Shown here piece after piece: positions 52,685-61,911 of a stretch of DNA of 64,000 bases. Made by a program: the position numbers and the translations under genes. Position 1 is the first letter of the stretch. Every line of letters starts with the position of its first letter. The notes below the pieces were generated by a model. That model did no database searches. It was not told the DNA's origin and saw nothing but the letters and a program-made list of their open reading frames with translations. The DNA lies in contig JBGULC010000008.1 in assembly GCA_045114775.1 (NCBI GenBank), positions 124,001 through 188,000 on the forward strand, read 5' to 3'. Source of the stretch: UBA3792 sp045114775 (GTDB taxonomy: Bacteria; Bacillota; Clostridia; Christensenellales; CAG-138).

Positions 52685-53356
52685 TTACGGTTCAATCCGG
52701 TCAATGCGAAGAAAAGCGCTCCGGATCCATTCAAATACAATCCGGAACATACGTTCAAAATCGTACTCCTCCGGAAGATCCGCCACGGAAAGCACGATAC
52801 GGTCCTCCGCCGAAACAAGCGCGTGCAATTCCTTCTTTGTGACGGCAAAGACGCCGCTTTCAAGATAGTGCAGATTCTGCAGCAAAAAGAATATGCCCTT
52901 GCAGGTAGTGCGAAACTTCTTCCGGTTCTTTTCTCTGTCGGCATGGATATAGCGATGACATAATTCGTGATAAAGATTTCCGAGACTGTATTTCACATAA
53001 TTGATCTCGTCGGTTCGCGTCGCTCTCGGCAGATAATCGGTCAGACAGCCGAAAAGATCTTTCGTCGTATACCTGAGCTGACAGACCTCCAACGGATTCC
53101 AGTGCTTCAGCTCATCTCCGCCGCAGATAAAACCGCATGACTTTTCATAGCAGCCGATTTGTTTCAGAATGTCCTGATAGATTATCATATCGTCAACTGT
53201 AAGACGATCAATGACGAGCATCACGTCGATGTCGCTGTCCTCGTGAGCTTCGTCGCGCAGATAACTTCCCTGCAACCCGACATATAGAAGCCTGTCTCCG
53301 AAAGCGGAACGGCATTCCATAATAAGCCGGTCCAGATACGATTGAAGCTGAAACAT
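52685..53356 (-). CDS. Nucleotidyltransferase-fold protein
   Basis: 223 residues. GSYLRDEAHEDSDIDVML carries the GS and DxD of the minimal nucleotidyltransferase superfamily. The C-terminal half is helical (a HEPN-like part: FRTTCKGIFFLLQNLHY). Related clostridial proteins are annotated as aminoglycoside adenylyltransferase-like or toxin/antitoxin MNT-HEPN fusions. Substrate unknown. Confidence 0.78.
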   Translation of the reverse strand: MFQLQSYLDRLIMECRSAFGDRLLYVGLQGSYLRDEAHEDSDIDVMLVIDRLTVDDMIIYQDILKQIGCYEKSCGFICGGDELKHWNPLEVCQLRYTTKDLFGCLTDYLPRATRTDEINYVKYSLGNLYHELCHRYIHADREKNRKKFRTTCKGIFFLLQNLHYLESGVFAVTKKELHALVSAEDRIVLSVADLPEEYDFERMFRIVFEWIRSAFLRIDRIEP

Positions 53357-53390
53357 ATCTTCCTCCTGCTGTCAATGATCTGAAATATGC

Positions 53391-53420
53391 AAAAAGCAAG
53401 TCTTTCGACTTGCCTTTTGC
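53391..53420 (-). terminator. Terminator of the six-tRNA transcript
   Basis: GCAAGTC-GAAA-GACTTGC stem followed by TTTTTGC on the minus strand, just after tRNA-Gly. Confidence 0.85.
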
Positions 53421-53421
53421 T

Positions 53422-53495
53422 TGGAGCAGGTAACGGGACTCGAACCCGTGATCTCAGCTTGGAAGGCTAATGTGTTACCGCTACACTATACCTGC
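53422..53495 (-). tRNA. tRNA-Gly (anticodon TCC)
   Basis: Acceptor GCAGGTA/TACCTGC, anticodon loop CTTCCAA, T arm ACGGG-TTCGAGT-CCCGT, CCA encoded. Last of six tRNAs. Confidence 0.95.
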
Positions 53496-53498
53496 ATG

Positions 53499-53582
53499 TG
53501 GTGCGGACGAAGAGACTTGAACTCATACGCCTATGGCACCGGAACCTAAATCCGGCGCGTCTGCCAATTCCGCCACGTCCGC
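53499..53582 (-). tRNA. tRNA-Leu (anticodon TAG)
   Basis: Acceptor GCGGACG/CGTCCGC, long variable arm, anticodon loop TTTAGGT, CCA encoded. Confidence 0.95.
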
Positions 53583-53593
53583 GCATAAACGGA

Positions 53594-53669
53594 TGGTGAC
53601 CCGTCGGGGATTCGAACCCCGGACACCTTGATTAAAAGTCAAGTGCTCTACCGACTGAGCTAACGGGTC
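53594..53669 (-). tRNA. tRNA-Lys (anticodon TTT)
   Basis: Acceptor GACCCGT/ACGGGTC, loop CTTTTAA, CCA encoded. Confidence 0.95.
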
Positions 53670-53670
53670 A

Positions 53671-53745
53671 TGGCTGGGGTGGCGCGATTTGAACGCACGA
53701 ATGACGGAGTCAAAGTCCGTTGCCTTACCGCTTGGCTACACCCCA
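53671..53745 (-). tRNA. tRNA-Gln (anticodon TTG)
   Basis: Acceptor TGGGGTG/CACCCCA, loop CTTTGAC, CCA encoded. A strong hairpin (GAGCCGGG/CCCGGCTC) separates it from tRNA-His, likely a processing signal. Confidence 0.95.
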
Positions 53746-53788
53746 AAGTTGCTTTTGAGCCGGGTCTTTCGGCCCGGCTCACGAGCAA

Positions 53789-53865
53789 TGGGGTGGATAG
53801 TGGGACTCGAACCCACGACCTCCAGAGCCACAATCTGGCATTCTAGCCAACTGAACTATATCCAC
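53789..53865 (-). tRNA. tRNA-His (anticodon GTG)
   Basis: Acceptor GTGGATA/TATCCAC with C73 and an encoded CCA; a G at -1 lies at 53866. Loop TTGTGGC. Confidence 0.94.
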
Positions 53866-53923
53866 CACGTACGCTCTCGCAAGAATCCGCACCCCCGAGG
53901 CGTTTCCCCCGGGGATGCGCCGT

Positions 53924-54000
53924 TGGCGCGCCTGCAGGGATTCGAACCCGGGACCTACGGCTTAGAAGGCCGTTGCTCTATCCTGCTGAGCTACAGACGC
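53924..54000 (-). tRNA. tRNA-Arg (anticodon TCT)
   Basis: Acceptor GCGTCTG/CAGGCGC, loop CTTCTAA, CCA encoded. First of the six tRNAs in transcription order. Confidence 0.95.
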
Positions 54001-54019
54001 ATCGCAGTTCCGAATTCAT

Positions 54020-54048
54020 ATTCTAACAGACGAATCCAATTCTGTCAA
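54020..54048 (-). promoter_or_regulatory. Sigma-A promoter of the six-tRNA cluster
   Basis: TTGACA (54048-54043), 17 bases, TAGAAT (54025-54020) on the minus strand. Confidence 0.85.
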
Positions 54049-54059
54049 TGTTTTTTTGA

Positions 54060-54560
<501 letters not shown>

Positions 54561-54564
54561 GTAT

Positions 54565-55080
54565 TTAATCCCCCTTCAAAAACGTTTCCGATTGTAACAG
54601 ATAAGTGCCGTTTAGGCAAGCATTATTTTCGATCGTCTGCAATATATTCCGGTTCCACAGCAGAAGGGCGTCCTCCCCCGTGTCCGTATAATAGCGTTTG
54701 CGGCGTCCCTGCTGCAAAAAGTCCATCTCTTCGTACATCCGCTGTGCCACCGTGTTGTGTTCGCGGACCTCGAGCGTCATCATTTCGGCGCCGAACGACG
54801 CAGCGACGCGCATGGACGCGTGCAGAAGCTGTTTGCCGTATCCGTGACCGCGGAACGATGGGTGGATCGCGATATTTGTGATATGTGCCTCTTCAAACAG
54901 CACCCACATGCCGCAGTAACCGATGATCTCACCGTCCTGTTCCAGCACCGTGTAGTGTGCGACCCGATTTTTCAGTTCTCCCATCAAGGATCGAAAAGAC
55001 CAAGGCGTACGGAAAGACAAAACCTCGATCTCATAGACCGATTTGACGTCGGCCTTGTTCATTGCCCTTACCGCGATCAT
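54565..55080 (-). CDS. rimI: Ribosomal protein S18-alanine N-acetyltransferase
   Basis: 171-residue GNAT protein with the acetyl-CoA loop in HPSFRGHGYGKQLL. The position after tsaB (ATGA overlap) is the usual context of RimI-like acetyltransferases. Confidence 0.9.
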   Translation of the reverse strand: MIAVRAMNKADVKSVYEIEVLSFRTPWSFRSLMGELKNRVAHYTVLEQDGEIIGYCGMWVLFEEAHITNIAIHPSFRGHGYGKQLLHASMRVAASFGAEMMTLEVREHNTVAQRMYEEMDFLQQGRRKRYYTDTGEDALLLWNRNILQTIENNACLNGTYLLQSETFLKGD

Positions 55081-55664
55081 ACCTTGCTCAGCCGTTCCGC
55101 CTGCGACATCTTCAGATACAGCGGAGCGATCTCCTTCTCTCCCTCACGTTCTGCGGCGATCGCCGCCACGGCCGCTGCAGAGGGCAATTTCGGGTCGTTT
55201 GTCGCGGTCCCGACCATCCGGCAGTTCTCAGGAAGATCCGCCGTAAAATCGACGTTCACGCAGGCGCAGGGTTCTTTGACGGTCTCGCCGTGCCGGTACA
55301 CCGCACCGTAACCGTTGCCGTTGCGCGCGTCGATCAGCGCGCAGACCGTTTCGCTGCGGTACGGGTATGCGAGTGTTTCCAATGCGTTCACCGCGACGAC
55401 ATGTTTACGGTGCGCGGCGCCAAGCGCATTTGCCATACAGACGCCGATGCGCACACCGGTAAACGATCCGGGGCCGACGTCTGCCGCAAACACGTCCATA
55501 TCGGCGGTCGACAGTCCATGCATGGAAAGAAGCGCTTCCGCAGCAGGCAGAACAGACTCCGCATGCCGCCGGTCCGTGTCGATCACGGTCTCAAAGATCT
55601 CGCCGTCTCGATACAGCGCGACGGACGCGACCGCGTCGGTCGTTTCAAATGCAAGGATCTTCAC
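55077..55664 (-). CDS. tsaB: tRNA N6-threonylcarbamoyladenosine biosynthesis protein TsaB
   Basis: TsaB is the scaffold partner of TsaD for t6A at position 37. 195 residues with FETTDAVASVAL at the start and GPGSFTGVRIG in the centre. A GTG at 55664 is chosen over the ATG at 55679 because AGGAGG lies six bases before it; it still overlaps tsaE by 20 bases. Confidence 0.92.
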   Translation of the reverse strand: MKILAFETTDAVASVALYRDGEIFETVIDTDRRHAESVLPAAEALLSMHGLSTADMDVFAADVGPGSFTGVRIGVCMANALGAAHRKHVVAVNALETLAYPYRSETVCALIDARNGNGYGAVYRHGETVKEPCACVNVDFTADLPENCRMVGTATNDPKLPSAAAVAAIAAEREGEKEIAPLYLKMSQAERLSKV

Positions 55665-56097
55665 GAAAAACCTCCTCATACCGCTTGCCGTGCGGTTCGA
55701 TCGTGACGGTGCGCGCGTTTATGCCGGAGCCCTCGATCATCACGTCGAGACGCTCTGCAGGCAGCGCTTCGGGCACGAGATTCGCCCACTCCATCAGAAT
55801 CATCGCATCCCCGGCAAGATAATCTTCAAACCCGATTGCAAAAAGCTCGTCCGCATCGGAGAGCCGGTACGCATCGAAATGGAAGAGCTTCGGTTCGGTC
55901 GGATACTCGCAGACGATCGTAAACGTCGGGCTGGAAACATGATCTATGCCGAATGCTCTTGCAACGCCGCGCGCGAACACAGTCTTGCCGGCTCCCAGAT
56001 CGCCATACAGCGCGATGAATCCGCGTTTTCCGCACCGCAGTGCGACGCTTTCGCCGAATGCAAGCATTTCGGATTCGGTTTCGATGGTATACCGCAT
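55645..56097 (-). CDS. tsaE: tRNA threonylcarbamoyladenosine biosynthesis ATPase TsaE
   Basis: 150 residues with Walker A GDLGAGKTVFARG and FDAYRLSDADE typical of TsaE, the ATPase that regenerates the TsaBD complex. The ATG overlaps the tgt stop by one base (TGATG). Confidence 0.94.
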   Translation of the reverse strand: MRYTIETESEMLAFGESVALRCGKRGFIALYGDLGAGKTVFARGVARAFGIDHVSSPTFTIVCEYPTEPKLFHFDAYRLSDADELFAIGFEDYLAGDAMILMEWANLVPEALPAERLDVMIEGSGINARTVTIEPHGKRYEEVFREDPCI

Positions 56098-57212
56098 CAG
56101 AACAGTTTCCTCCCGAGCAGCTCCGCGGCGAAGTCCGCGTAACAGTCGTTTTCGATCGCAGTACGCGCATCCTCCATCAGTCTGAGCGAGAACCTCAGAT
56201 TGTGCATGGAAACAAGCTGCGCGGCAAGGATCTCGTCCGCCTTAATGAGATGCCGGATATACGCCCGCGTGAAATTCCGGCACGCATAGCAGTCGCAGCC
56301 CTCCTCGATCGGTGTGAAGTCATGTTCGAACGTTTTATTGCGCAGCATCAGCCGACCGTTTCTTGTAAGCGCAAGACCGTTGCGTGCGGAACGCGTCTGG
56401 AGAACGCAATCGAAAAGGTCGATTCCACGCATCACGCCTTCTAAAAGGCAATCCGGGCTGCCGACGCCCATGAGGTAGCGCGGCTTGTTTTCCGGCATAT
56501 AGGGACGGATCGTTTCGAGCATATCGTACATGACGGGCTTCGGTTCGCCGACGGAAAGCCCCCCGATGCCGTAGCCGATAAAGTCCATCGAAGCGAGCGT
56601 TTTTGCGCTTTCAATCCGAAGATCGGGATAAACGCTGCCCTGCACGATGCCGAACAGCGCCTGATCGGTTCGCGTATGCGCCTTTTGGCAGCGCTCCGCC
56701 CAGCGATGCGTACGGTCCATCGCCTGTGCGGCATACGCGTGATCTTTATTCGGATCGGCGCATTCGTCAAAGCACATTGCGATGTCCGCGCCGAGCGCTT
56801 CTTCGATTTCCATGACCTTCTCAGGCGTAAAGAAGTGCTTGCTGCCGTCAATGTGCGAGCGGAACATCACGCCGTCCTCGCGGATGTCGTTGATCCCGGC
56901 AAGGCTGAACACCTGGAAGCCGCCGCTGTCGGTCAGGATCGGCTTGTCCCAGTGCATGAACTTATGGAGTCCCCCCGCCTCCTTCACGAGCGCATGACCC
57001 GGGCGGAGATACAGGTGGTAGGTGTTGCTTAAAATGATCTGCGCTTTCACGTCGTCCAGATCGCGCGGTGTCATTGCCTTGACGGTCGCCTGCGTGCCGA
57101 CCGGCATATACGCGGGCGTTTCGATCACGCCGTGCGGCGTAAAAAATCTGCCGCGGCGCGCGCCGGTGTGCTTGTCGATGTGCAGCAATTCAAAACGAAA
57201 CGGTTGATCCAT
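56097..57212 (-). CDS. tgt: Queuine tRNA-ribosyltransferase
   Basis: Tgt exchanges G34 for preQ1 in tRNAs with GUN anticodons. 371 residues: catalytic Asp in DSGGFQVFSL, HIGH-like substrate loop GGLSVGEP, and the zinc site CDCYACRNFTRAYIRHL. The start at 57212 gives the standard N-terminus. Confidence 0.96.
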   Translation of the reverse strand: MDQPFRFELLHIDKHTGARRGRFFTPHGVIETPAYMPVGTQATVKAMTPRDLDDVKAQIILSNTYHLYLRPGHALVKEAGGLHKFMHWDKPILTDSGGFQVFSLAGINDIREDGVMFRSHIDGSKHFFTPEKVMEIEEALGADIAMCFDECADPNKDHAYAAQAMDRTHRWAERCQKAHTRTDQALFGIVQGSVYPDLRIESAKTLASMDFIGYGIGGLSVGEPKPVMYDMLETIRPYMPENKPRYLMGVGSPDCLLEGVMRGIDLFDCVLQTRSARNGLALTRNGRLMLRNKTFEHDFTPIEEGCDCYACRNFTRAYIRHLIKADEILAAQLVSMHNLRFSLRLMEDARTAIENDCYADFAAELLGRKLF

Positions 57213-57222
57213 AGATTCCCTC

Positions 57223-58248
57223 TTATTCAATAAACATGGCGTCGCCGAAGGAGAAGAAGCGATAACGCTGTTCCACGGCGTGGCGGTAGACCTCGAGCAT
57301 TTCCTCTCGCGAACAAAGCGCGGAAACAAGCATCAAAAGCGTCGATTCCGGCAGATGAAAGTTTGTGATCAGTGCGTCGACCGCCTTGAACCGATACCCC
57401 GGCGTAATGAAAATGCTCGTCTCGCCGATACCCGGATGAACGACGCCCTCGTCGTCGGTGACGCTTTCGAGCGTTCGTGTCGTTGTGGTGCCGACGCAGA
57501 CGATCCTTCCGCCGGTCTTGCGCACACGGTTGATCGTGTCCGCCGCCTCCTGCGTGACCTCATAGTGCTCGCTGTGCATATGGTGCTCCTCGACGTTTTC
57601 GACCGATACCGGCCGGAACGTACCGAGTCCGACGTGCAGCAGAATGTCCACGATCGGAATGCCCTTTGCACGGATCTTCTCGAGCAGCTCGTCTGTAAAA
57701 TGCAGTCCCGCGGTCGGTGCGGCGGCCGAACCGAGCGTTTTACTGTACACGGTCTGGTATCGTTCGCGATCCTCGAGCCGTTCGGTGATGTACGGCGGAA
57801 GCGGCATCTGGCCCGCACGATCAAGGACCTCCTCAAAGATCCCGTTGTACAGAAGCCGTACGCGTTTGCCGCCTTCGAGCGGAAGATCGTCGATCACTTC
57901 AACGGAGAGCTCGTCGTTGACACGATAAACAAGCCCTGCTTTTGCGCGTTTTGCTGGCTTGCAGAGGCATTCCCAGTCGTCGCCCTCGATGCGGCGCAGC
58001 AAGAGAAACTCCATCGAGCCGCCGGTTTCCTCGCGCACGCCGATGATGCGCGCCGGGATCACGCGGGTGTTATTGCGCACGAGTACGTCAGTCGGTCTGA
58101 GTTTATCGAGTATATCGGTAAAGACGCCGTCTTCGATCCGATGCGTATCGCGATGGTACGTCAAGAGCCGCGATGCGCTGCGCACCGCGGTCGGCGTCTG
58201 TGCAATCAGTTCCTTCGGAAGGTCGTAATAAAAGTCGCTTGTCTTCAA
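57223..58248 (-). CDS. queA: S-adenosylmethionine:tRNA ribosyltransferase-isomerase
   Basis: QueA builds epoxyqueuosine from preQ1 and SAM. 341 residues with FYYDLPKELIAQTP, PTAGLHFTDELL and the C-terminal NFHLPESTLLMLVSA. First gene of the queA-tgt-tsaE-tsaB-rimI-SEC-C transcript. Confidence 0.96.
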   Translation of the reverse strand: MKTSDFYYDLPKELIAQTPTAVRSASRLLTYHRDTHRIEDGVFTDILDKLRPTDVLVRNNTRVIPARIIGVREETGGSMEFLLLRRIEGDDWECLCKPAKRAKAGLVYRVNDELSVEVIDDLPLEGGKRVRLLYNGIFEEVLDRAGQMPLPPYITERLEDRERYQTVYSKTLGSAAAPTAGLHFTDELLEKIRAKGIPIVDILLHVGLGTFRPVSVENVEEHHMHSEHYEVTQEAADTINRVRKTGGRIVCVGTTTTRTLESVTDDEGVVHPGIGETSIFITPGYRFKAVDALITNFHLPESTLLMLVSALCSREEMLEVYRHAVEQRYRFFSFGDAMFIE

Positions 58249-58348
58249 TCCTTTGCCTCAACATATAATCTCAATTATATTATACATACGATAAGCACGG
58301 AAATCAAGGTCATTCTCCGAAGATCGGAACGAAGTCGGGAAAAAGGCA

Positions 58349-58377
58349 TTGACATTCTGCATTTGATTTGTTATAAT
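58349..58377 (+). promoter_or_regulatory. Sigma-A promoter of the two tRNA-Ser genes
   Basis: TTGACA (58349-58354), 17 bases, TATAAT (58372-58377). Confidence 0.88.
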
Positions 58378-58390
58378 GCGCAATGCGCGA

Positions 58391-58478
58391 GGAGATGTGT
58401 CCGAGTGGCTTAAGGAGGCGGTCTTGAAAACCGTTGACGTGAAAGCGTCCGTGGGTTCAAATCCTACCATCTCCGCCA
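58391..58478 (+). tRNA. tRNA-Ser (anticodon TGA)
   Basis: Acceptor GGAGATG/CATCTCC, loop CTTGAAA, long variable arm, CCA encoded. Confidence 0.95.
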
Positions 58479-58495
58479 TTTTCTCGATATAGCAC

Positions 58496-58588
58496 GCGGA
58501 AATACCCAAGTGGCTATAAGGGGCTCCCCTGCTAAGGGAGTAGACGGTCTGAAGCCGTGCGTGGGTTCAAATCCCACTTTCCGCGCCA
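58496..58588 (+). tRNA. tRNA-Ser (anticodon GCT)
   Basis: Acceptor GCGGAAA/TTTCCGC, loop CTGCTAA, long variable arm, CCA encoded. Confidence 0.95.
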
Positions 58589-58591
58589 CGT

Positions 58592-58630
58592 CGCCGCGAA
58601 CGATTTGTTCGCGGCGGCGATTTCTTTTTG
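58592..58630 (+). terminator. Terminator after the tRNA-Ser genes
   Basis: CGCCGCGAAC-GATTT-GTTCGCGGCG stem followed by TTTCTTTTT. Confidence 0.85.
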
Positions 58631-58688
58631 GCTCAATGCGCAGAAAAGCAGCTCGATTAAGCTGCTTTTCCATTTCAAGTGTATTCTC

Positions 58689-60371
58689 TTATAATCCAAG
58701 CACCTTACGGTAATCCCGTTCAAACATTTCCAGAGCGTCTTCGCCGTCATAGCAGCGGACGAGATCGGACTTGTGCATGGTAAACATCACGGTACTGCCG
58801 TTCCAGGTCACGGTCACCTCGAACGTTTCGGGCAGTGTGCGGTATGCAGGTCCGTAGAGCACGAAGCCTACGCGTCTGCCGCCGTTTTCCGTGCCGCCCT
58901 CGAAGCGGTCGAGACCGTATTCGACGCTCATGCCCTCCAGTGTCGTGCCGTTGATCGTTATAACAGGCTGGTTTTCCTTGCCATTGAACGGCTTTTTCAC
59001 GGGCGTTTCCGTTTCCAGAACCAAGCCGATCATGCCTTTCAGTCCCGTGCCGTTCATGTAAATAAGATCGGCGACCTGAAATGTATCGGCACTTGCGCAT
59101 GGCTTTGCAGCGTAATTTGCGGTATAGTCATCAAAATAGTTGTAGTTTGCTTCGCATTCCTGCCGCCATGCAAGCCATTCCGCTTCATCCTTCGGCAGTG
59201 TTACCTTGCCCGTCGCCCATTCGATTCTGAAATTTGCACCGCAGATCGACACAAGCGACTCACAGGGCAGCGTTTCGACGTACGGCAGATAGATTCGCTC
59301 GAGCTCAATGAAATCGCGCTCTCCCTCGCCTGTCCGTTTACTACTGATGAATTCTTCCGGACAATACATCCCGTCGATCACCGAATACAATCCGCCGTGA
59401 TCGAACGTTCCGTAAGGCAAGGGATCTCTGCCGTTTTCGCGTCCGTTCCAGTATTCCTTATCCGGTTCATACGTGTAATAAAGCCAGTGATCTTTGACCG
59501 CAATGTCCAGAATGCGGCTGCCATTGTATGTAATATTGAGAGGGATTGTATCCTCCGGAATGCTCTTCAGCTGTGTCGCATAGCTTTCGATATCGTTCAG
59601 CAGATTCTGCCGAAAGCCCTCAAATCGCTCATCCGTCAATGTATAGGTCAACGTAAAGGGCTGTCCATTGAGCTCGGAGGACAGCGTAAAGCGCGCACCC
59701 GCTCGGAACGGATTCTTTCGTTCCGTGCGGAAGGTCAGACAGATCGGATTGCTTTGATTGGCTTCGATTGTCGTTGCCGTTTGTTCTGTGTCCACGCTGT
59801 CCAGGCCTGTAATCGGTTTGGATCCGTTGATCGAAAGCGAGAACGGTGCGAGTCGATACGAGGCAGTCGATTCGGATTCCACAGAGCATTCGACGACGAA
59901 ACGACTCTCTCCGTTTATGTAATAATGGATGTTGTCCAAACAGATCGTAAACGATCCGACTTGTACGCTCTCGTTCAAATCCTGGAGGCTCCATGGCTGC
60001 CAGTTTCCGTTTTCATCGCGCATGCCGACCGCGATCGGGACGCTTCCGCTGCTGCCGAGCGTATTGTCCGGCGCTGCTGCGTCGGGATGCTCCGTATCGC
60101 TCACATATTCGGACATGGCATTGAGCTTTTCAAGCCCGATGTCGCGAACCTCCTGCATCTTTGAGATGCCGATCGCAAACGCGGTGCCGACAGTCAGCAG
60201 CGTGATCAGCGCGGCTACGAGGATGATGATCTGTTTTTTGGTAAAGCTGCGGACCGATGCGGTTCGTCCGCTTTCGACCGGCAGCGCATCCAGCGCCGCT
60301 TCCATACGCGCACGGTAATTTTCGGGTACCTGCGGCATAATCGATTCAATCGTTGTGTGTTTATTCTGCAT
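58689..60371 (-). CDS. Membrane anti-sigma-like protein (DUF4179-type), partner of the ECF sigma factor
   Basis: 560 residues: cytoplasmic N-terminus (1-44), one membrane helix (about 46-70, IIILVAALITLLTVGTAFAIG), and a long extracellular part. Residues about 110-270 resemble the DUF4179 domain found in partners of clostridial ECF sigma factors; the rest is of unknown type. The start overlaps the sigma gene stop by 11 bases, supporting a sigma/anti-sigma pair. Confidence 0.78.
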   Translation of the reverse strand: MQNKHTTIESIMPQVPENYRARMEAALDALPVESGRTASVRSFTKKQIIILVAALITLLTVGTAFAIGISKMQEVRDIGLEKLNAMSEYVSDTEHPDAAAPDNTLGSSGSVPIAVGMRDENGNWQPWSLQDLNESVQVGSFTICLDNIHYYINGESRFVVECSVESESTASYRLAPFSLSINGSKPITGLDSVDTEQTATTIEANQSNPICLTFRTERKNPFRAGARFTLSSELNGQPFTLTYTLTDERFEGFRQNLLNDIESYATQLKSIPEDTIPLNITYNGSRILDIAVKDHWLYYTYEPDKEYWNGRENGRDPLPYGTFDHGGLYSVIDGMYCPEEFISSKRTGEGERDFIELERIYLPYVETLPCESLVSICGANFRIEWATGKVTLPKDEAEWLAWRQECEANYNYFDDYTANYAAKPCASADTFQVADLIYMNGTGLKGMIGLVLETETPVKKPFNGKENQPVITINGTTLEGMSVEYGLDRFEGGTENGGRRVGFVLYGPAYRTLPETFEVTVTWNGSTVMFTMHKSDLVRCYDGEDALEMFERDYRKVLGL

Positions 60372-60852
60372 GGGTTGCCTCCTGATCGGTCAAGTCCTGC
60401 CGCATGGCGCTTCTTGCCCGGGAAAGACGGCTCTTGACCGTTCCGACGGGCTCGCCTAAAAACGCGGCGATTTCGGGGATGCTGTAGCCTTCAAAATGGT
60501 ACAGGGTGATGCAAAGTCTGCTTTCCGGAGAAAGCTTTGAAAACGCGATCTTAAGATCCAGCGCGTCGAACGGCTGCGTGCCCTCGTCGGGCAGATCGTC
60601 AAACGGAATGACGCGCTTCCGGTCGCGCAGCATCATATAGCAGGTATTCTTGAGGATCCGCATCAGCCACGGCCGGAATTTGCTCCGGTCCTTAAGCTTC
60701 GGCAGCGAAACATACGCCTGCTCCACGGCTTCCTGCGCGGCGTCCTGCGCATCGGCGTCGTTTTCCACGATCGTGTACGCAATGCGGTACAGCGAATCCA
60801 GAAGCGGACGCACCTGCTGTATGAACCACCGCTTATCTTTCATTGTAAGCAT
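60361..60852 (-). CDS. ECF-type RNA polymerase sigma factor
   Basis: 163 residues, a complete ECF factor: region 2 (AQDAAQEAVEQAYVSLPKL; FRPWLMRILKNTCYMMLRD) and region 4 (YSIPEIAAFLGEPVGTVKSRLSRARSAM). The start at 60852 has AAAGGAG. It is paired with the membrane protein downstream and unlike the sigma factor at 51295 has no extra domain. Confidence 0.9.
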   Translation of the reverse strand: MLTMKDKRWFIQQVRPLLDSLYRIAYTIVENDADAQDAAQEAVEQAYVSLPKLKDRSKFRPWLMRILKNTCYMMLRDRKRVIPFDDLPDEGTQPFDALDLKIAFSKLSPESRLCITLYHFEGYSIPEIAAFLGEPVGTVKSRLSRARSAMRQDLTDQEATHAE

Positions 60853-60945
60853 GATTTCTCCTTTCGTACCGCCGCCGGCAGCGGGTTGAAGTTGTCCGAT
60901 CGTACACAGTATAGATGCGCGATGCGTACAAAAGGTTGCAGGAAA

Positions 60946-60974
60946 ATGAAAAAAGAGCACGAATCGCGCTCTTT
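60946..60974 (-). terminator. Terminator after the polysaccharide deacetylase gene
   Basis: AAAGAGCGCG / CGTGCTCTTT stem followed by TTTCATTTT on the minus strand. Confidence 0.75.
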
Positions 60975-60997
60975 CACAAATAAGGACGCCGGAGGTA

Positions 60998-61816
60998 TCA
61001 GCCCGCCGGCTTGCAGAGGCCGTTGCCGTCGACGGTATGAGTACCCTCAGGCAGCAGCTCGGAAACCGTAACGAAGCGATACCCCTCCTCCTGCGCCTGT
61101 TCGATCAGCTTCGGGAGATACGTTTCGATGCCGTAACCGTTGTTGTGCGACAGGATAATGCTCCCCGACGACAGCTTCGGAAGCACGGCGTTCAGGATCG
61201 TTTCCGGGCTGCGGTTCTCCTTCCAGTCCACCGTATCGAGATTCCATTGCACGACCTCATAGCCCATGTCCCGGATCGTGGACACGACGGTGTCGTTGTA
61301 CTCGCCGAACGGCGCGCGGAACAGCTTGGTCCGCTTGCCGGTGAGTCGCTCGATCTCGTCGTCGAGAGAAGAGATCTCCTTTCGGATCTCCTCCGCCGAG
61401 ATGCGGTTCATATGCGGATGCGTCATGGAATGATTCCCGATCTCATGTCCGCGCGCGGCGATCTCCTTGACCATATCCGGATAAGCCTTGACCCACACGC
61501 CGCACAGGAAAAACGTCGCCTTGATCCCGTACCGATCGAGCGTGTCGAGGATCGTCTTTGTTTTGTCCGCGCTCCATGCGGCGTCGACCGTCAGCGCGAT
61601 CGTTTTGTCGTCCCGCGATACACGATAGACCGGTACAAGCCGCGAGGTTACCGGGATCGCGTTCAGTTCGTATGCGTCCACCGCTGCCATCGTCGGCGTC
61701 GATGCCTGTTCCTTCGGCTCGCTTGCCGCAAAATACACGATCAGCCCGATCGCAAGGATCGCAACGCATACCAGAAACGCGATCCACATCCGTTTGCTCA
61801 CCACGATCACTTTCAT
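60998..61816 (-). CDS. Polysaccharide deacetylase (PdaB-like)
   Basis: 272 residues: N-terminal membrane anchor (about 9-30) and a NodB-type domain from about 75. Motif 2 is HEIGNHSMTHP (metal His pair) and motif 3 RAPFGEYN is present. Motif 1 reads TVDAAW instead of TFDDG, so the second Asp is missing, as in PdaB/YbaN-type sporulation-linked enzymes. Cell-wall glycan deacetylation is likely but catalytic strength is uncertain. Confidence 0.85.
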   Translation of the reverse strand: MKVIVVSKRMWIAFLVCVAILAIGLIVYFAASEPKEQASTPTMAAVDAYELNAIPVTSRLVPVYRVSRDDKTIALTVDAAWSADKTKTILDTLDRYGIKATFFLCGVWVKAYPDMVKEIAARGHEIGNHSMTHPHMNRISAEEIRKEISSLDDEIERLTGKRTKLFRAPFGEYNDTVVSTIRDMGYEVVQWNLDTVDWKENRSPETILNAVLPKLSSGSIILSHNNGYGIETYLPKLIEQAQEEGYRFVTVSELLPEGTHTVDGNGLCKPAG

Positions 61817-61878
61817 CTTTCAGTCCTCCGAACCTTTACCGAACTGTATGACGGCGGGCAAAGAAATATGACGAAAAG

Positions 61879-61899
61879 AAAAAAGCCGGTCGCCCGGCA
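61879..61899 (-). terminator. Terminator after the GNAT gene
   Basis: GCCGG-GCGA-CCGGC stem followed by TTTTTTCTTTTC on the minus strand. Confidence 0.75.
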
Positions 61900-61911
61900 A
61901 AAGAGATCCGA

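Noticed and set aside
53757..53783. Terminator between tRNA-Gln and tRNA-His
   Set aside because: The hairpin is strong but lacks a T run on the transcribed strand; a processing or spacing hairpin fits better.
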